Shown: positions 28,380 through 37,376 of the stretch, one piece after another
How the letters are laid out: each line of letters begins with the position of its first letter
How positions within the stretch are numbered: position 1 is the stretch's first letter
NCBI GenBank assembly: GCA_963782885.1
Contig: CAWALL010000004.1
Span: 1 to 64,000 of the forward strand
Direction of reading: 5' to 3'
Length of the DNA: 64,000 nt
From: DATAOG01 sp963782885
GTDB taxonomy: Bacteria > Pseudomonadota > Alphaproteobacteria > Geminicoccales > Geminicoccaceae
Notes under the pieces: model-generated
What the model was told of the DNA's origin: nothing
The model's database searches: none
Seen by the model: only the letters and a program-made list of their open reading frames with translations
Program-made: the position numbers and the translations under genes

Positions 28380-29470
28380 CGCGACAGCCCGCCGTAGGTG
28401 GTCGGCACGTCGAGCGCCGGAAAGCCGTAGTGGCGAAGCCACCTGAGGTCGGCCTCGAAGAACGTGCGCAGGTCCGGGATGCCGTATTTCAGCATCGCCA
28501 CGCGGTCGATCCCCATGCCGAAGGCGAAGCCCTGCCAGACCTCCGGATCGACCTTGACCGCGCGCAGCACGTTCGGGTGGACCATGCCGCAGCCCAGGAT
28601 CTCGAGCCAGTCGTCGCCCTCGCCGACGATCAGCTCGCCGGCGCTCCGCCGGCAGCCGATGTCCATCTCGGCCGAGGGCTCGGTGAACGGGAAGTAGCTG
28701 GGCCGAAAGCGCACCGGCACGTCGTCGCGCTCGAAGAACGCGCGCACGAAGTCGGTCAGGCAGCCCTTGAGGTGGCCCATGTGTGTGCGCCGGTCGATCA
28801 TCAGGCCCTCGACCTGATGGAACATCGGCGTGTGGGTCATGTCGGAGTCGCACCGATAGGTGCGCCCGGGCGCGATGATCCGGTAGGGCGGCGGGCCGGC
28901 CAGCATGGTCCGGATCTGGACCGGGCTCGTGTGGGTGCGCAGGACCAGCGGCCGGCCATGCTGCTCGGCCTCGAGGTAGAACGTGTCCATCATCTGGCGC
29001 GCCGGATGCTCCTCCGGGATGTTGAGCGCGCCGAAATTGTTGAAGTCGTTCTCGACGTCGGGCCCCTCGGCGACCGCGAAGCCCATCTTGGCGAAGATCG
29101 CGGTGATCTCCTCGGTGACCTGGCTGACCGGATGGATTCGGCCCTCGATCGAAGGCCGCACCGGCAAGGTGACGTCGACCCGCTCGGCGATCAGCTGGGC
29201 GTCGAGCGCGCTCGCCTCGAGCTCGCGCCAGCGCGCGGCGATCGCCTCGGCGACCGCCTGCTTCAGCTGATTGTAGCGCTGGCCGGCCGCACGCCGCACC
29301 TCCGGCTCGAGCTCCGCGAGGCTCCGGGTCAGGCCGGTGATCCGGCCCTTGCGGCCGAGCGCCTCGACCCGGACCTCCTCGAGCGCCTGCAGGTCCGTCG
29401 CCCCGGCGACCTCGGCCAGCAGCGCCTGCTCGAGACGGTCGACATCAATCTCGGTAAGTCCGCTTTCCAC
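28376..29470 (-). CDS. pheS: phenylalanine-tRNA ligase alpha subunit
   Basis: 364 residues from a GTG start. An N-terminal coiled-coil precedes the class II catalytic domain. Motif 1 lies around 'HPVSQVTEEITAIFAKMGF', motif 2 is in 'RIIAPGRTYRCDSDMTHTPM', and motif 3 is 'FAFGMGIDRVAMLKYGIPDL'. It forms the alpha2-beta2 enzyme with PheT. It lies 89 bp after rplT, and that gap contains an intrinsic terminator hairpin, so part of its expression is presumably set by read-through or a separate promoter. Confidence 0.97.
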   Translation of the reverse strand: MESGLTEIDVDRLEQALLAEVAGATDLQALEEVRVEALGRKGRITGLTRSLAELEPEVRRAAGQRYNQLKQAVAEAIAARWRELEASALDAQLIAERVDVTLPVRPSIEGRIHPVSQVTEEITAIFAKMGFAVAEGPDVENDFNNFGALNIPEEHPARQMMDTFYLEAEQHGRPLVLRTHTSPVQIRTMLAGPPPYRIIAPGRTYRCDSDMTHTPMFHQVEGLMIDRRTHMGHLKGCLTDFVRAFFERDDVPVRFRPSYFPFTEPSAEMDIGCRRSAGELIVGEGDDWLEILGCGMVHPNVLRAVKVDPEVWQGFAFGMGIDRVAMLKYGIPDLRTFFEADLRWLRHYGFPALDVPTTYGGLSR

Positions 29471-29511
29471 CTTCGATCTCCGGCCACCTTCGAGCTTTCA
29501 CATCGAGCCAG

Positions 29512-29536
29512 CAAAAAAGGGGCCTTCCGGCCCCTT
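29512..29536 (-). terminator. intrinsic terminator/attenuator between rplT and pheS
   Basis: On the reverse strand GGGGCC-GGAA-GGCCCC forms a perfect 6-bp stem, 8 bp counting flanking A-T pairs, with a GGAA loop and a run of six T. It is placed after the rplT stop and 42 bp before the pheS GTG. It could end the rpmI-rplT message or act as an attenuator for pheST. Confidence 0.8.
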
Positions 29537-29559
29537 CGCGCCCGCGGGACCTTGTCCGA

Positions 29560-29919
29560 TCACCCCCCGAGCGCGACCTGGGCCTGCTGGGCCAGACTGG
29601 CGAAGCCCGCCTGGTCCCGGACCGCGACGTCGGCCAGCACCTTGCGGTCGATCTCGATCCCCGCGCTCTTCAGGCCGTGCATCAGGCGGCCGTAAGTCAG
29701 CCCCTGCTCGCGCGCCGCGGCGTTGATCCTCTGGATCCAGAGCGCGCGGAAATCGCGCTTGCGGTTGCGCCGGTCGCGATAGGCGTACTGCAGCCCCTTC
29801 TCGACCCGCTCGACCGCCAGCCGGTAGCAGTTCTTGTTGCGGCCGCGGTAGCCCTTGGCCTGCGCCAGCACCTTCTTGTGGCGCGCCTTGGCGGTGACGC
29901 CGCGCTTGATCCGTGCCAT
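29560..29919 (-). CDS. rplT: 50S ribosomal protein L20
   Basis: 119 residues with the usual L20 sequence: 'MARIKRGVTAKARHKKVLAQ' at the N-terminus, 'RDRRNRKRDFRALWIQRINA' in the middle, and 'SAGIEIDRKVLADVAVRD' near the C-terminus. L20 is an early-binding 23S rRNA protein needed for 50S assembly and, in other bacteria, a translational repressor of this operon. It follows rpmI by 35 bp. Confidence 0.98.
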   Translation of the reverse strand: MARIKRGVTAKARHKKVLAQAKGYRGRNKNCYRLAVERVEKGLQYAYRDRRNRKRDFRALWIQRINAAAREQGLTYGRLMHGLKSAGIEIDRKVLADVAVRDQAGFASLAQQAQVALGG

Positions 29920-29954
29920 CTCTCGCTACTCTTCTCGAACTTGTGCCCGACCGC

Positions 29955-30158
29955 TCAGCCGCCGTAGGGCAGCATGCGCTTGACCATCCTGACGTCGGCG
30001 TCGGCGACCAGGGTCGAGCCGCGGGTCGCGACTTTCTGCTGCTGCGACTTCACGCTCAGGTAATGGCGATGGTGGGCGTGGTTGCGCACCGGCTTGCCGG
30101 TGCCGGTGAAACGGAAGCGCTTGGCCGCGGCGCGCTTGGTCTTGAGCTTGTTCGACAT
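29955..30158 (-). CDS. rpmI: 50S ribosomal protein L35
   Basis: 67 residues starting 'MSNKLKTKRAAAKRFRFTGT' and ending 'VRMVKRMLPYGG', a complete L35. ATG 30158 is preceded by GGAG at good spacing; a start three codons earlier is less likely. infC, which often precedes rpmI, is absent here: the gene upstream is divergent. The operon promoter must lie in 30159-30286. Confidence 0.97.
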   Translation of the reverse strand: MSNKLKTKRAAAKRFRFTGTGKPVRNHAHHRHYLSVKSQQQKVATRGSTLVADADVRMVKRMLPYGG

Positions 30159-30286
30159 CAGGAACAACTCCGCTCTCCGAATCCGGCCGAGAACAGGCGC
30201 CGGCCCGAAGCTTGCGCCTTATAATGGACGATGCCACAGCTCGCAACCACCGAACCGAGCCCCGGCACCAGCAAGGGAGATCCGCC

Positions 30287-31465
30287 ATGAACCGGACGAT
30301 CAGGCACCTCGGCCGGCGGCTGCGTCTGGGCGTGGTCGGCGGCGGACCGGGCTCGTTCATCGGCCCGGTGCACCGCGCGGCCGCCCGCCTCGACGACCAC
30401 TACGAGGTGGTGGCAGCCGTGCTGAGCCGCAACCCGGAGCGCTCGCGCGCGGCGGCCCAGGACCTCGGCATCGCGCCTGACCGCGCCTACGCCGACCATG
30501 CCGGGCTGATCGCCGGCGAGAAGGCGCGCGCCGACGGCATCGACGTGCTCGCGATCATGACCCCGAACGCCCAGCACTACGCGGCCGCCCGCGACGCGCT
30601 CGAAGCCGGCCTGGACGTGATCTGCGACAAGCCGCTGACCACGACGCTCGCGGACGCGCAGGACCTGGTCCGCCGGGTCGAGACCAGCGGCCTCGTCTTC
30701 TGCGTGACCTACAACTACACGGGCTACCCCCTGGTCCGCCACGCCCGCGCCATGGTCCGGGACGGCGCGCTCGGCGCGATCCGCCAGATCCACGTCGAGT
30801 ACATCCAGGGCCATCTGGCGAAGCCCACCGAGGCCGATCGCGATCCGTCCGCGAACTGGCGCTTCGAGCCGGCGCAGGGCAGCGCGTCGCTCGTGCTGGG
30901 CGACATCGGCTCGCACGCCCACCACCTCGCCGCCTTCATCACCGGCCTGGAGCTGACCGAGGTCGCGGCCGAGGTCGGCAGCGCCGTCCCAGGGCGCCAG
31001 GTCGCCGACTTCGCCCATCTGCTGCTCCGCTTCGAAGGCGGGGCGCGCGGCTCAATGTGGGTCACCAACTCGGCCGCCGGCGCCGAGCACGGCCTGCACA
31101 TCCGGGTGTTCGGCGAGCAGGGCGGCCTCGAATGGCACCAGGAGGAGCCGAACCAGCTGCTGCACCGCCGGCTCGACGGTTTTCCCGAACTTCTGACCCG
31201 CGGCCGGCCGGGGCTGAGTGCCAGCGCCCAGCGCGCGACCCGGGTCGCGCAGGGCCACCCCGAGGGCTATTTCGAAGCCTTCGCCAACCTCTATGCCGAC
31301 GCCGCCGAGGCAATCGTCGCCAGGCGTACCGGGCGGGCGCCCGAGCCGCTGGCGCTCGACTTCCCGACCGTCAAAGATGGCGCCCGCGGGGTCCGCTACG
31401 TCGAGGCGGCGCTCGAATCGAGTGCCGCCGACGGCCGCTGGACGGACTGCCGCCTCACGCTCTGA
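30287..31465 (+). CDS. Gfo/Idh/MocA-family oxidoreductase
   Basis: 392 residues. The NAD-binding fold begins 'LRLGVVGGGPGSFIGPVHRA'. The 'CDKPLTTTLADA' motif carries the conserved Lys, and 'GDIGSHAHHLAAFITG' supplies the catalytic-region His. Members oxidise or reduce sugars, inositols and related polyols. ATG 30287 has AAGGGAGA upstream and is preferred over an in-frame start 25 codons earlier. No sugar transporter is beside it, so the substrate is unknown. Confidence 0.9.
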   Translation: MNRTIRHLGRRLRLGVVGGGPGSFIGPVHRAAARLDDHYEVVAAVLSRNPERSRAAAQDLGIAPDRAYADHAGLIAGEKARADGIDVLAIMTPNAQHYAAARDALEAGLDVICDKPLTTTLADAQDLVRRVETSGLVFCVTYNYTGYPLVRHARAMVRDGALGAIRQIHVEYIQGHLAKPTEADRDPSANWRFEPAQGSASLVLGDIGSHAHHLAAFITGLELTEVAAEVGSAVPGRQVADFAHLLLRFEGGARGSMWVTNSAAGAEHGLHIRVFGEQGGLEWHQEEPNQLLHRRLDGFPELLTRGRPGLSASAQRATRVAQGHPEGYFEAFANLYADAAEAIVARRTGRAPEPLALDFPTVKDGARGVRYVEAALESSAADGRWTDCRLTL

Positions 31466-31542
31466 GCGGCTATCCCGAACCTGGACCGGGGCGGGCGGCT
31501 CGGCGCAGCGCCCGTTTCCCGCCTTGGACGACAGGTCGATCG

Positions 31543-32349
31543 GTGAGCAGAAATCCCAGCATCACAAGGCGCTACGCCGTGCTCCTGAAGAGAACGTTGA
31601 CCGATCCGGCGCTGGTCCGCTGGCTGCTCGGTCTGCTCGCCTGCAATCTCGTGCTGATCGTCCTCCACGCCGGCTACTACTACTGCGTCCGCCACGGGCT
31701 CGACGCCTGGCCGCGCGATCCGCGCTTCTCGCTCGATTCCAACGTCGGCGTCGGGCAGCTCTTCAGCTCCGCCCAGACGCTGCTGCTGATCGGCCTCCTG
31801 CTCCAGCTCGCGCGCCAGACGCGTGAGGTGCTCTATCTGGCGTTCGGCGCGATCTTCCTGGTGGTCCTGGTCGACGATGCGTTTGCGGTCAACCAGGTGC
31901 TCGGCACGCTCGCCGTGCAGGCGTTCGGGCTGGTCGACCTGCCGCGCATCGAGGCGCAGAGCCTGGGCGAGATGGCGGTCTACGCCCTGGTCGCGGTGCC
32001 GCTGCTCGGCATGGTTGCGGCGGCGTACGCGCGCGGCGCGCCCGAGCACAGGGAGGCGGGCCTCGGCTTTCTCACCCTGCTGATGGCGCTGACCTTCTTT
32101 GCGACCGTGATGGACCTGGTCCATCTTGCCTTCATCAACTCGTTCTACGCCTCGCAGCTGGTGCTCGAAGTCGCCGAGGAAGGCGGCGAGATGCTGAGCG
32201 AGAGCCTGGCCCTGATGCTGGCGCTGACCTTGGTCCGCAAGCCCCCGGCCGGAGCGCCGGTTACCGCCGGCCGTAGCCCGCGAGGCCGCGCTTGGCGAGA
32301 TATTTCTGGTGGTTCTCCTCCGCCCGCCAGAAGGTCGACAACGGCGTGA
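31543..32349 (+). CDS. polytopic membrane protein of unknown function
   Basis: 268 residues from GTG 31543. About five hydrophobic segments can be seen, the first three around 'WLLGLLACNLVLIVLHAG', 'SSAQTLLLIGLLLQLA' and 'VLYLAFGAIFLVVLVDDAF'. No family is recognised. The last ~30 residues are Pro/Arg/Gly-rich and overlap msrA on the other strand by 89 bp, so the true end may be a little different in function although the stop is clear. Confidence 0.65.
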   Translation: MSRNPSITRRYAVLLKRTLTDPALVRWLLGLLACNLVLIVLHAGYYYCVRHGLDAWPRDPRFSLDSNVGVGQLFSSAQTLLLIGLLLQLARQTREVLYLAFGAIFLVVLVDDAFAVNQVLGTLAVQAFGLVDLPRIEAQSLGEMAVYALVAVPLLGMVAAAYARGAPEHREAGLGFLTLLMALTFFATVMDLVHLAFINSFYASQLVLEVAEEGGEMLSESLALMLALTLVRKPPAGAPVTAGRSPRGRAWRDISGGSPPPARRSTTA

Positions 32350-32734
32350 TCTCGGTCACGATCGGGCCCTTGTAGCGGCCGGACCGGTCGCGCTCGGCCT
32401 TGGAGGCACGCGCGCGCCGCTCCTGCTCGGCATCTTCGACGAAGATCACCGAACGATACTGGCTGCCGACGTCCGGCCCCTGCCGGTTCAGCTGGGTCGG
32501 ATCGTGCTCGGCCCAGAACACCTCGAGCAACTGCTGGTAGCTGACCTTCTCCGGATCGTAGTCGACCTGGACGACCTCGGCGTGGCCGGTGCGGCCGCTG
32601 CAGACCTGGTGATAGGTCGGCCGCGCCAGCTCGCCGCCGGCGTAGCCGACCGCGGTCGAGCGCACCCCCGGCACGCGCGCGAACGCCGCCTCGACGCCCC
32701 AGAAACAACCCGCCCCGAACGTCGCCGTCGCCAT
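32261..32734 (-). CDS. msrA: peptide-methionine (S)-S-oxide reductase
   Basis: 157 residues. 'FGAGCFWGVEAAFARVPGV' contains the catalytic Cys of the GCFWG motif, and 'AVGYAGGELARPTYHQVCSG' and 'GHAEVVQVDYDP' are the other conserved blocks. MsrA repairs oxidised methionine. ATG 32734 places the motif at its usual distance from the N-terminus; upstream in-frame codons look like leader. It converges with and overlaps the membrane protein gene. Confidence 0.96.
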   Translation of the reverse strand: MATATFGAGCFWGVEAAFARVPGVRSTAVGYAGGELARPTYHQVCSGRTGHAEVVQVDYDPEKVSYQQLLEVFWAEHDPTQLNRQGPDVGSQYRSVIFVEDAEQERRARASKAERDRSGRYKGPIVTEITPLSTFWRAEENHQKYLAKRGLAGYGRR

Positions 32735-32989
32735 CGCTGCCGCCCCTCCGGTTCCGCTCGACCGATACCCCGGTACTACCTTGACGACTTCGCCGACGAC
32801 CATCAAGGGCCGCACCGGCGTTAACCATATTTCGAGTATTTACCGAGCGTTAACCAGCATCGCTCGGGTCGTTTCACCGCCTCGGGGTTGCCGTGGCCGC
32901 CGCCGATCTGATGCTCGAGTTGTCCGGCGCGATTTGCCAACCGGGCCCGGTGCCCGCACTATCCGATCAAGCCGCCGAAGCGGCAAGGC

Positions 32990-33379
32990 ATGGCAACTCG
33001 GAGAACACTGATGTGCCGATCGATGGCGATCATGGCCGGTCTCGGGATCGGACTGGTCAGCGCGGCCGCGGCCGCCTGGGCTGACGAAGCGCGGCCGGTG
33101 CCGCAGGTCCTGGTGCTCGGCCAGCGCGCGAACGCGCCGCCGGCACCGCTGATCCTGCGCGGCACGCCGGCCCAAGCCAAGGCCGAGACGGCGGCCGAGA
33201 CCACGAGCCAGACGCAGGTCGTGGCCGGACAGCAGCTCTGGCTGATCGACCGCGCGACCGGCGAGGTGCAGAGCTGCCTGAACCTGCAGACCACGACCGT
33301 CGGGGTCCGCGACATCCGCTGCACGACCGCCGACCTCGGCGGCTACAGCCGGACCTTCGGACCCAACTTCCATCCCTGA
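32990..33379 (+). CDS. secreted protein of unknown function
   Basis: 129 residues. A signal peptide with core 'MAGLGIGLVSAAAAAWA' precedes a mature part of about 98 residues. That part has 'QQLWLIDRATGEVQSCLNLQ' and two cysteines that could form a disulfide. The start could be M1 or M8. No family is recognised. The 255 bp upstream contain two TTAACC elements discussed in the findings. Confidence 0.65.
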   Translation: MATRRTLMCRSMAIMAGLGIGLVSAAAAAWADEARPVPQVLVLGQRANAPPAPLILRGTPAQAKAETAAETTSQTQVVAGQQLWLIDRATGEVQSCLNLQTTTVGVRDIRCTTADLGGYSRTFGPNFHP

Positions 33380-33401
33380 GCCGGGCCTCGCCGGCCGCGG
33401 T

Positions 33402-34328
33402 TCAGGCGTCGAGCCGCGGCCGCCGGGCGCCGGCCCGGCGACGCAGCACCAGCGTCGTCCAGATCGTGACGTCGAGCCGCGCCTGGAGCGCCAGATGGTG
33501 GCGCCGATGGGCCTCGAGCACCCGGAGCGCCTGGCGGTCGAGCAGGCCTGAGAGCACGACGACGCCGCCCGGCGCCAGGTGGCGCGCCGTCGCCCGCGCC
33601 AGCTCGCACAGCGGGTCGGCCAGGACGTTGGCGACGATCAGCTCGTAGGGCCCGCCGGCCCGGACCAGCGGGTTGCGGTAGCCCTCGCTCGCGAGCGTCC
33701 GGATCCGGTGCCCGACGCCGTTCCTTTCGGCATTGGCGCGCGCGACCTCGACCGCGACCGGGTCGTTGTCGGCCGCGATCACCCGCGCCGGCCAAAGCCT
33801 GGCCGCGGCGATCGCGAGGATGCCGGAGCCGCAGCCGAGGTCCAGGATGCGCCGGAACCGGCGCCGCCGCGCCAGGCGTTCGAGCGCCAGAAGGCAGCCC
33901 TGGGTCGAGGCGTGCTCGCCCGAGCCGAAGGCGAGCCCGGCATCGAGCTCGATCGGCAGCGTGTCGGCGGGCGGCGGTCCCTCGATGTGGCTGCCGTGCA
34001 CCCAGAAACGGCCGATCGGCCGCGCCGGGAAGCTCTCGGCGGTGCGGGCGAGCCAGTCGGTCGCGGCCAGCGGCGCGACCTTGACATCGATCCGCGCCAG
34101 CCCGGCGCGCTCGGCGAGCGGCGCCAGGCGCGCCGCCAGCGCCTCGCGCCCGGGCTCGGCCCGGTGCAGCAGCTCGATCCGCCAGAATGCGCCGTCGGCA
34201 CCGGCCTCGAACGCCGCGATGCTGAGCGCCTCCTCCTCGAGCGCGTCCAGGAACAGCGCGACCGCTGCCTGCGGCACCACGAACCGGCTCTGCCAGAGCG
34301 GCGGCTCCGGCGGATCCCGGCGCGACAT
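33402..34328 (-). CDS. prmA: ribosomal protein L11 methyltransferase
   Basis: 308 residues. The PrmA block 'LDAGLAFGSGEHASTQGCLL' is followed by SAM motif I 'ILDLGCGSGILAIAAARL', then 'VIAADNDPVAVEVARANAER' and 'ELIVANVLADPL'. PrmA trimethylates L11 lysines and the N-terminus. ATG 34328 is chosen over an upstream TTG; it lies 4 bp after the helicase stop, so they are probably co-transcribed. Confidence 0.94.
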   Translation of the reverse strand: MSRRDPPEPPLWQSRFVVPQAAVALFLDALEEEALSIAAFEAGADGAFWRIELLHRAEPGREALAARLAPLAERAGLARIDVKVAPLAATDWLARTAESFPARPIGRFWVHGSHIEGPPPADTLPIELDAGLAFGSGEHASTQGCLLALERLARRRRFRRILDLGCGSGILAIAAARLWPARVIAADNDPVAVEVARANAERNGVGHRIRTLASEGYRNPLVRAGGPYELIVANVLADPLCELARATARHLAPGGVVVLSGLLDRQALRVLEAHRRHHLALQARLDVTIWTTLVLRRRAGARRPRLDA

Positions 34329-34332
34329 CGGC

Positions 34333-36603
34333 TCAGGCCGGCGCGACAAAGCTGTCGATCACCTTCTTGGTGCCCGCCTTGTCGAAGGCGATCTCGAGCT
34401 TGTTGCCCTCGACCGCGAGCACCCGGCCGTAGCCGAACTTCTCGTGGAAGATCCGCTGACCGACCTCGAACCGCTGGCTGGGCTTCGGCCGCTCGCTGGT
34501 CAGCACGCGCGCCTGGCCCTCGATCAGCGGCGCCTTGCCGGCCGCGCGCATGCGCTGGAAGCCCGGCCCCCGGCCGCCCGCGCGCAGGTCGTCGAACCAG
34601 CCGCTCATCTGCGGCTCGGGCACCGACTGGCGCTGCAGGAACTCAGTGTGCGCGCTCGGCAATTCCTCGATGAAGCGCGCCGGCAGGCTCGCCGACCACT
34701 GATTGTAGACCCGCCGGTTGGCGGCGTAGCAGACGGTCAGCACGCGCCGGGCCCGGGTCATGCCGACGTAGCCCAGGCGGCGCTCCTCCTCGAGCGCCTT
34801 CAAGCCGCCCTCGTCGATCGCCCTCTGGTTCGGAAACACGCCCTCCTCCCAGCCGGGCAGGAACACGGTGTCGAACTCGAGCCCCTTGGCGCTGTGCAAC
34901 GTCATCAGCGTGACCATGTCGCCGGCCGGATCGGCGGCGTTGTCCATGACCAGCCCGACATGTTCGAGAAAACCGGCGAGCGTCTCGAACTCGGCCAGCG
35001 CCTGCACCAGCTCCTTCAGGTTCTCGAGCCGGCCCGGCGCCTCGGGCGAGCGGTCCTCCTGCCACATGCGGACGTAGCCCGCCTCCTCGAGCACGGTCTC
35101 GGCGAGCTCGCGCGGCGGCACGCGCTCCGCAAGCTCGCGCCAGCGCTCGAAGTCCCGCAACAGCTCCGCAAGCGTGCTCCTGAGCTTCGGGCGCAATTCG
35201 TCGGTCGTGCACAGCGTGCGCGCCGCGGCGATCACGGTCAGGCCGCCGTCGCGCGCGGTCCGGCGCAACAGCTGCAGCGTGGCATCGCCGATCCCGCGCT
35301 TGGGCACGTTGGCGATCCGCTCGAACGCCAGATCGTCGTCCGGCTGATGCACGACCCGCAGATAGGCGATCGCGTCCCGGATCTCGGCGCGCTCGTAGAA
35401 GCGCGGGCCGCCGATCACCCGGTAGGGCAGGCCGAGCGTGATGAAGCGCTCCTCAAAGGCCCGGGTCTGGAAGCCCGCCCGGACCAGGACCGCGATGTCC
35501 TCGAGCCGGCCCTGGGCGCGCTGATGGGCCTCGATCTCCTCGCCGACGAAGCGCGCCTCCTCCTGATCGTCCCACAGGCTCGCGATCCGCACCCGCGCGC
35601 CCTCTTCGCCCTCGGTCCAAAGGGTCTTGCCGAGCCGCGCCCGGTTGTGCGCGATCAGCCCCGAGGCCGCGCCCAGGATGTGCCCGGTCGAGCGGTAGTT
35701 GCGCTCCAGGCGGACCACCCGGGCGCCCGGGAAATCCTGCTCGAAGCGCAGGATGTTTCCCACTTCGGCGCCCCGCCAGCTGTAGATCGACTGGTCGTCG
35801 TCGCCGACGCAGGTGATGTTCTTGTGCGCCTGGGCGAGCAGCCGCAACCAGAGATACTGGGCGACGTTGGTGTCCTGGTACTCGTCGACCAGCAGTGCTT
35901 TGAAGCGCCGCTGATAGTCGGCGAGGATCTCGGTGTGTTCGCCAAACAACGTCAGCCCATGGAGCAGCAGATCGCCGAAGTCGCAGGCGTTCAGCGTCAA
36001 AAGGCGCTGCTGGTAGGCGCCGTAGAGCTCGCGCGTACGCCCGAGCCCGAACTCGCCGATCTCGCTGTCCGGAACGTTCGCAGGCGTCAGGCCGCGATCC
36101 TTGCAGCGCTCGATGAGCGCGAGCAGCACCCGCGGCGTCCAGCGACGCGGATCGAGCTCGGCCGCCTCGATCACCTGCTTGGTGAGCCGCAGCTGGTCGT
36201 CGGTATCGAGGATCGTGAAGTTCGGCTTGAGCCCGACCAGCTCCGCATGCCGGCGTAGCAGCCGGGCGCCCAGCGCATGAAAGGTGCCGAGCCACAGCCC
36301 CTCGACGCTCTGCCCGAGCAGCAAGGAGACGCGCAGGACCATCTCGCGCGCCGCCTTGTTGGTGAAGGTCACAGCCAGCACCTGCCAGGGCCGCGCCCGC
36401 CCGGTCAGCAGCAGGTGCGCGAGCCGCGTCGTCAGCACCCGGGTCTTACCGGTGCCGGCACCGGCGAGCACCAAGAGCGGCCCGTCGTCAGCCTCGACCG
36501 CCGCCCGCTGCTCCGGGTTCAGCGCCTCCAGATAACGCGCCGATGGCGCCGCCGCCAACGCCGGCACCTCCGCCGACGCCACGATGTCTGCTTGATTCGT
36601 CAC
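34333..36603 (-). CDS. pcrA: UvrD/PcrA-family ATP-dependent 3'-5' DNA helicase
   Basis: 756 residues. Walker A is 'VLAGAGTGKTRVLTTRLAHL', then 'LLVDEYQDTN' (Walker B), 'DDDQSIYSWRGAE' (motif III), 'MTLHSAKGLEFDTVFLPGWE' (motif V) and 'ERRLGYVGMTRARRVLTV' (motif VI). The C-terminus 'GQRIFHEKFGYGRVLAVEGN' is the RNA-polymerase-binding tail seen in PcrA/UvrD. It acts in nucleotide excision repair, replication restart and removal of stalled RNA polymerase. GTG 36603 is preferred because AAGGGA precedes it; the frame extends upstream without homology. Confidence 0.94.
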   Translation of the reverse strand: MTNQADIVASAEVPALAAAPSARYLEALNPEQRAAVEADDGPLLVLAGAGTGKTRVLTTRLAHLLLTGRARPWQVLAVTFTNKAAREMVLRVSLLLGQSVEGLWLGTFHALGARLLRRHAELVGLKPNFTILDTDDQLRLTKQVIEAAELDPRRWTPRVLLALIERCKDRGLTPANVPDSEIGEFGLGRTRELYGAYQQRLLTLNACDFGDLLLHGLTLFGEHTEILADYQRRFKALLVDEYQDTNVAQYLWLRLLAQAHKNITCVGDDDQSIYSWRGAEVGNILRFEQDFPGARVVRLERNYRSTGHILGAASGLIAHNRARLGKTLWTEGEEGARVRIASLWDDQEEARFVGEEIEAHQRAQGRLEDIAVLVRAGFQTRAFEERFITLGLPYRVIGGPRFYERAEIRDAIAYLRVVHQPDDDLAFERIANVPKRGIGDATLQLLRRTARDGGLTVIAAARTLCTTDELRPKLRSTLAELLRDFERWRELAERVPPRELAETVLEEAGYVRMWQEDRSPEAPGRLENLKELVQALAEFETLAGFLEHVGLVMDNAADPAGDMVTLMTLHSAKGLEFDTVFLPGWEEGVFPNQRAIDEGGLKALEEERRLGYVGMTRARRVLTVCYAANRRVYNQWSASLPARFIEELPSAHTEFLQRQSVPEPQMSGWFDDLRAGGRGPGFQRMRAAGKAPLIEGQARVLTSERPKPSQRFEVGQRIFHEKFGYGRVLAVEGNKLEIAFDKAGTKKVIDSFVAPA

Positions 36604-36780
36604 GGAATCCCTTGTGGTCGCGGGCCCACGTCCAACGGTGCCCGACCGCGAGCCACTCCCAAGATGCGCCATCCAGGCCGCGGCGTCGACCCCTGCGCCG
36701 CGATCAAGGAGCCCGCAAGCGACGCGGCTCAAGTCCCCACGGGCTCATCGCCCTGCCGATCATCGGCGCTGGCCCGGCAC

Positions 36781-37134
36781 TCATCCGAGCTTGCGCAGCC
36801 GCGCGCGGGCCGGCGTGATCACGGCGTAGGCACCATACAGTCCTTCGCCCTGCTCCTCGATCAACCGCAGCAGCCGCGCCGCCGCCCGCGCCGGCTGAGC
36901 CGCCGATCGCCGAAACAGGACCACGCCCGCGGTCAGCGCCCCGCGCTGGACGACGATCGCGCCAAAGTCCTTGTCGGCGGTCAACAGAATCACCCGCTCG
37001 CTGGCGGCGCGCCGCAGGACGAGTTCATCCGTTGCGCCGGCTTCGGTCGATGCAACGGAACCCACCTCGTGCCCGACTTCGCGGACGATTGCCGCAATCT
37101 CTTCGTGCAGGCACTCGTCCGCCAGAAACCTCAT
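36781..37134 (-). CDS. DUF5615 PIN-like protein (probable toxin)
   Basis: 117 residues. 'MRFLADECLHEEIAAIVREV' carries the N-terminal acidic residues of PIN-like nucleases, and 'ILLTADKDFGAIV' carries the second acidic cluster (T-x-D-x-D-F). DUF5615 proteins are usually paired with DUF433 antitoxins, as here. The ATG overlaps the stop of the DUF433 gene by four bases. The predicted activity is RNA cleavage. Confidence 0.88.
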   Translation of the reverse strand: MRFLADECLHEEIAAIVREVGHEVGSVASTEAGATDELVLRRAASERVILLTADKDFGAIVVQRGALTAGVVLFRRSAAQPARAAARLLRLIEEQGEGLYGAYAVITPARARLRKLG

Positions 37135-37376
37135 GCCGCTTCGGGGCTGCCGAACGCGATCTCCTTGTTGCGCAGATAGTCCGCGGCGAACTGCAGAGCC
37201 GCCTGCACCTGCTCGAGCTTCAGATGCGGATGAGCCTTCAAAACGTCGTGCACCGACAGGCCCTGGGCGAGCTCCTCCAGGATCAGCTCGACCGTGATCC
37301 GGGTGCCTTTAATGGTCGGCTTGCCCATCATGATGTCGGGATCGGAGACGATCCGCTCGTGCCGGATGCGACCCAT
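37131..37376 (-). CDS. DUF433 antitoxin-like protein
   Basis: 81 residues. 'SDPDIMMGKPTIKGTRITVE' then 'LILEELAQGLSVHDVLKAHP' is the DUF433 (VapB45-like) domain with a winged helix. The C-terminal 'AALQFAADYLRN' is the usual final helix. It is the upstream partner of the PIN-like gene and would neutralise it and repress the shared promoter. Confidence 0.9.
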   Translation of the reverse strand: MGRIRHERIVSDPDIMMGKPTIKGTRITVELILEELAQGLSVHDVLKAHPHLKLEQVQAALQFAADYLRNKEIAFGSPEAA

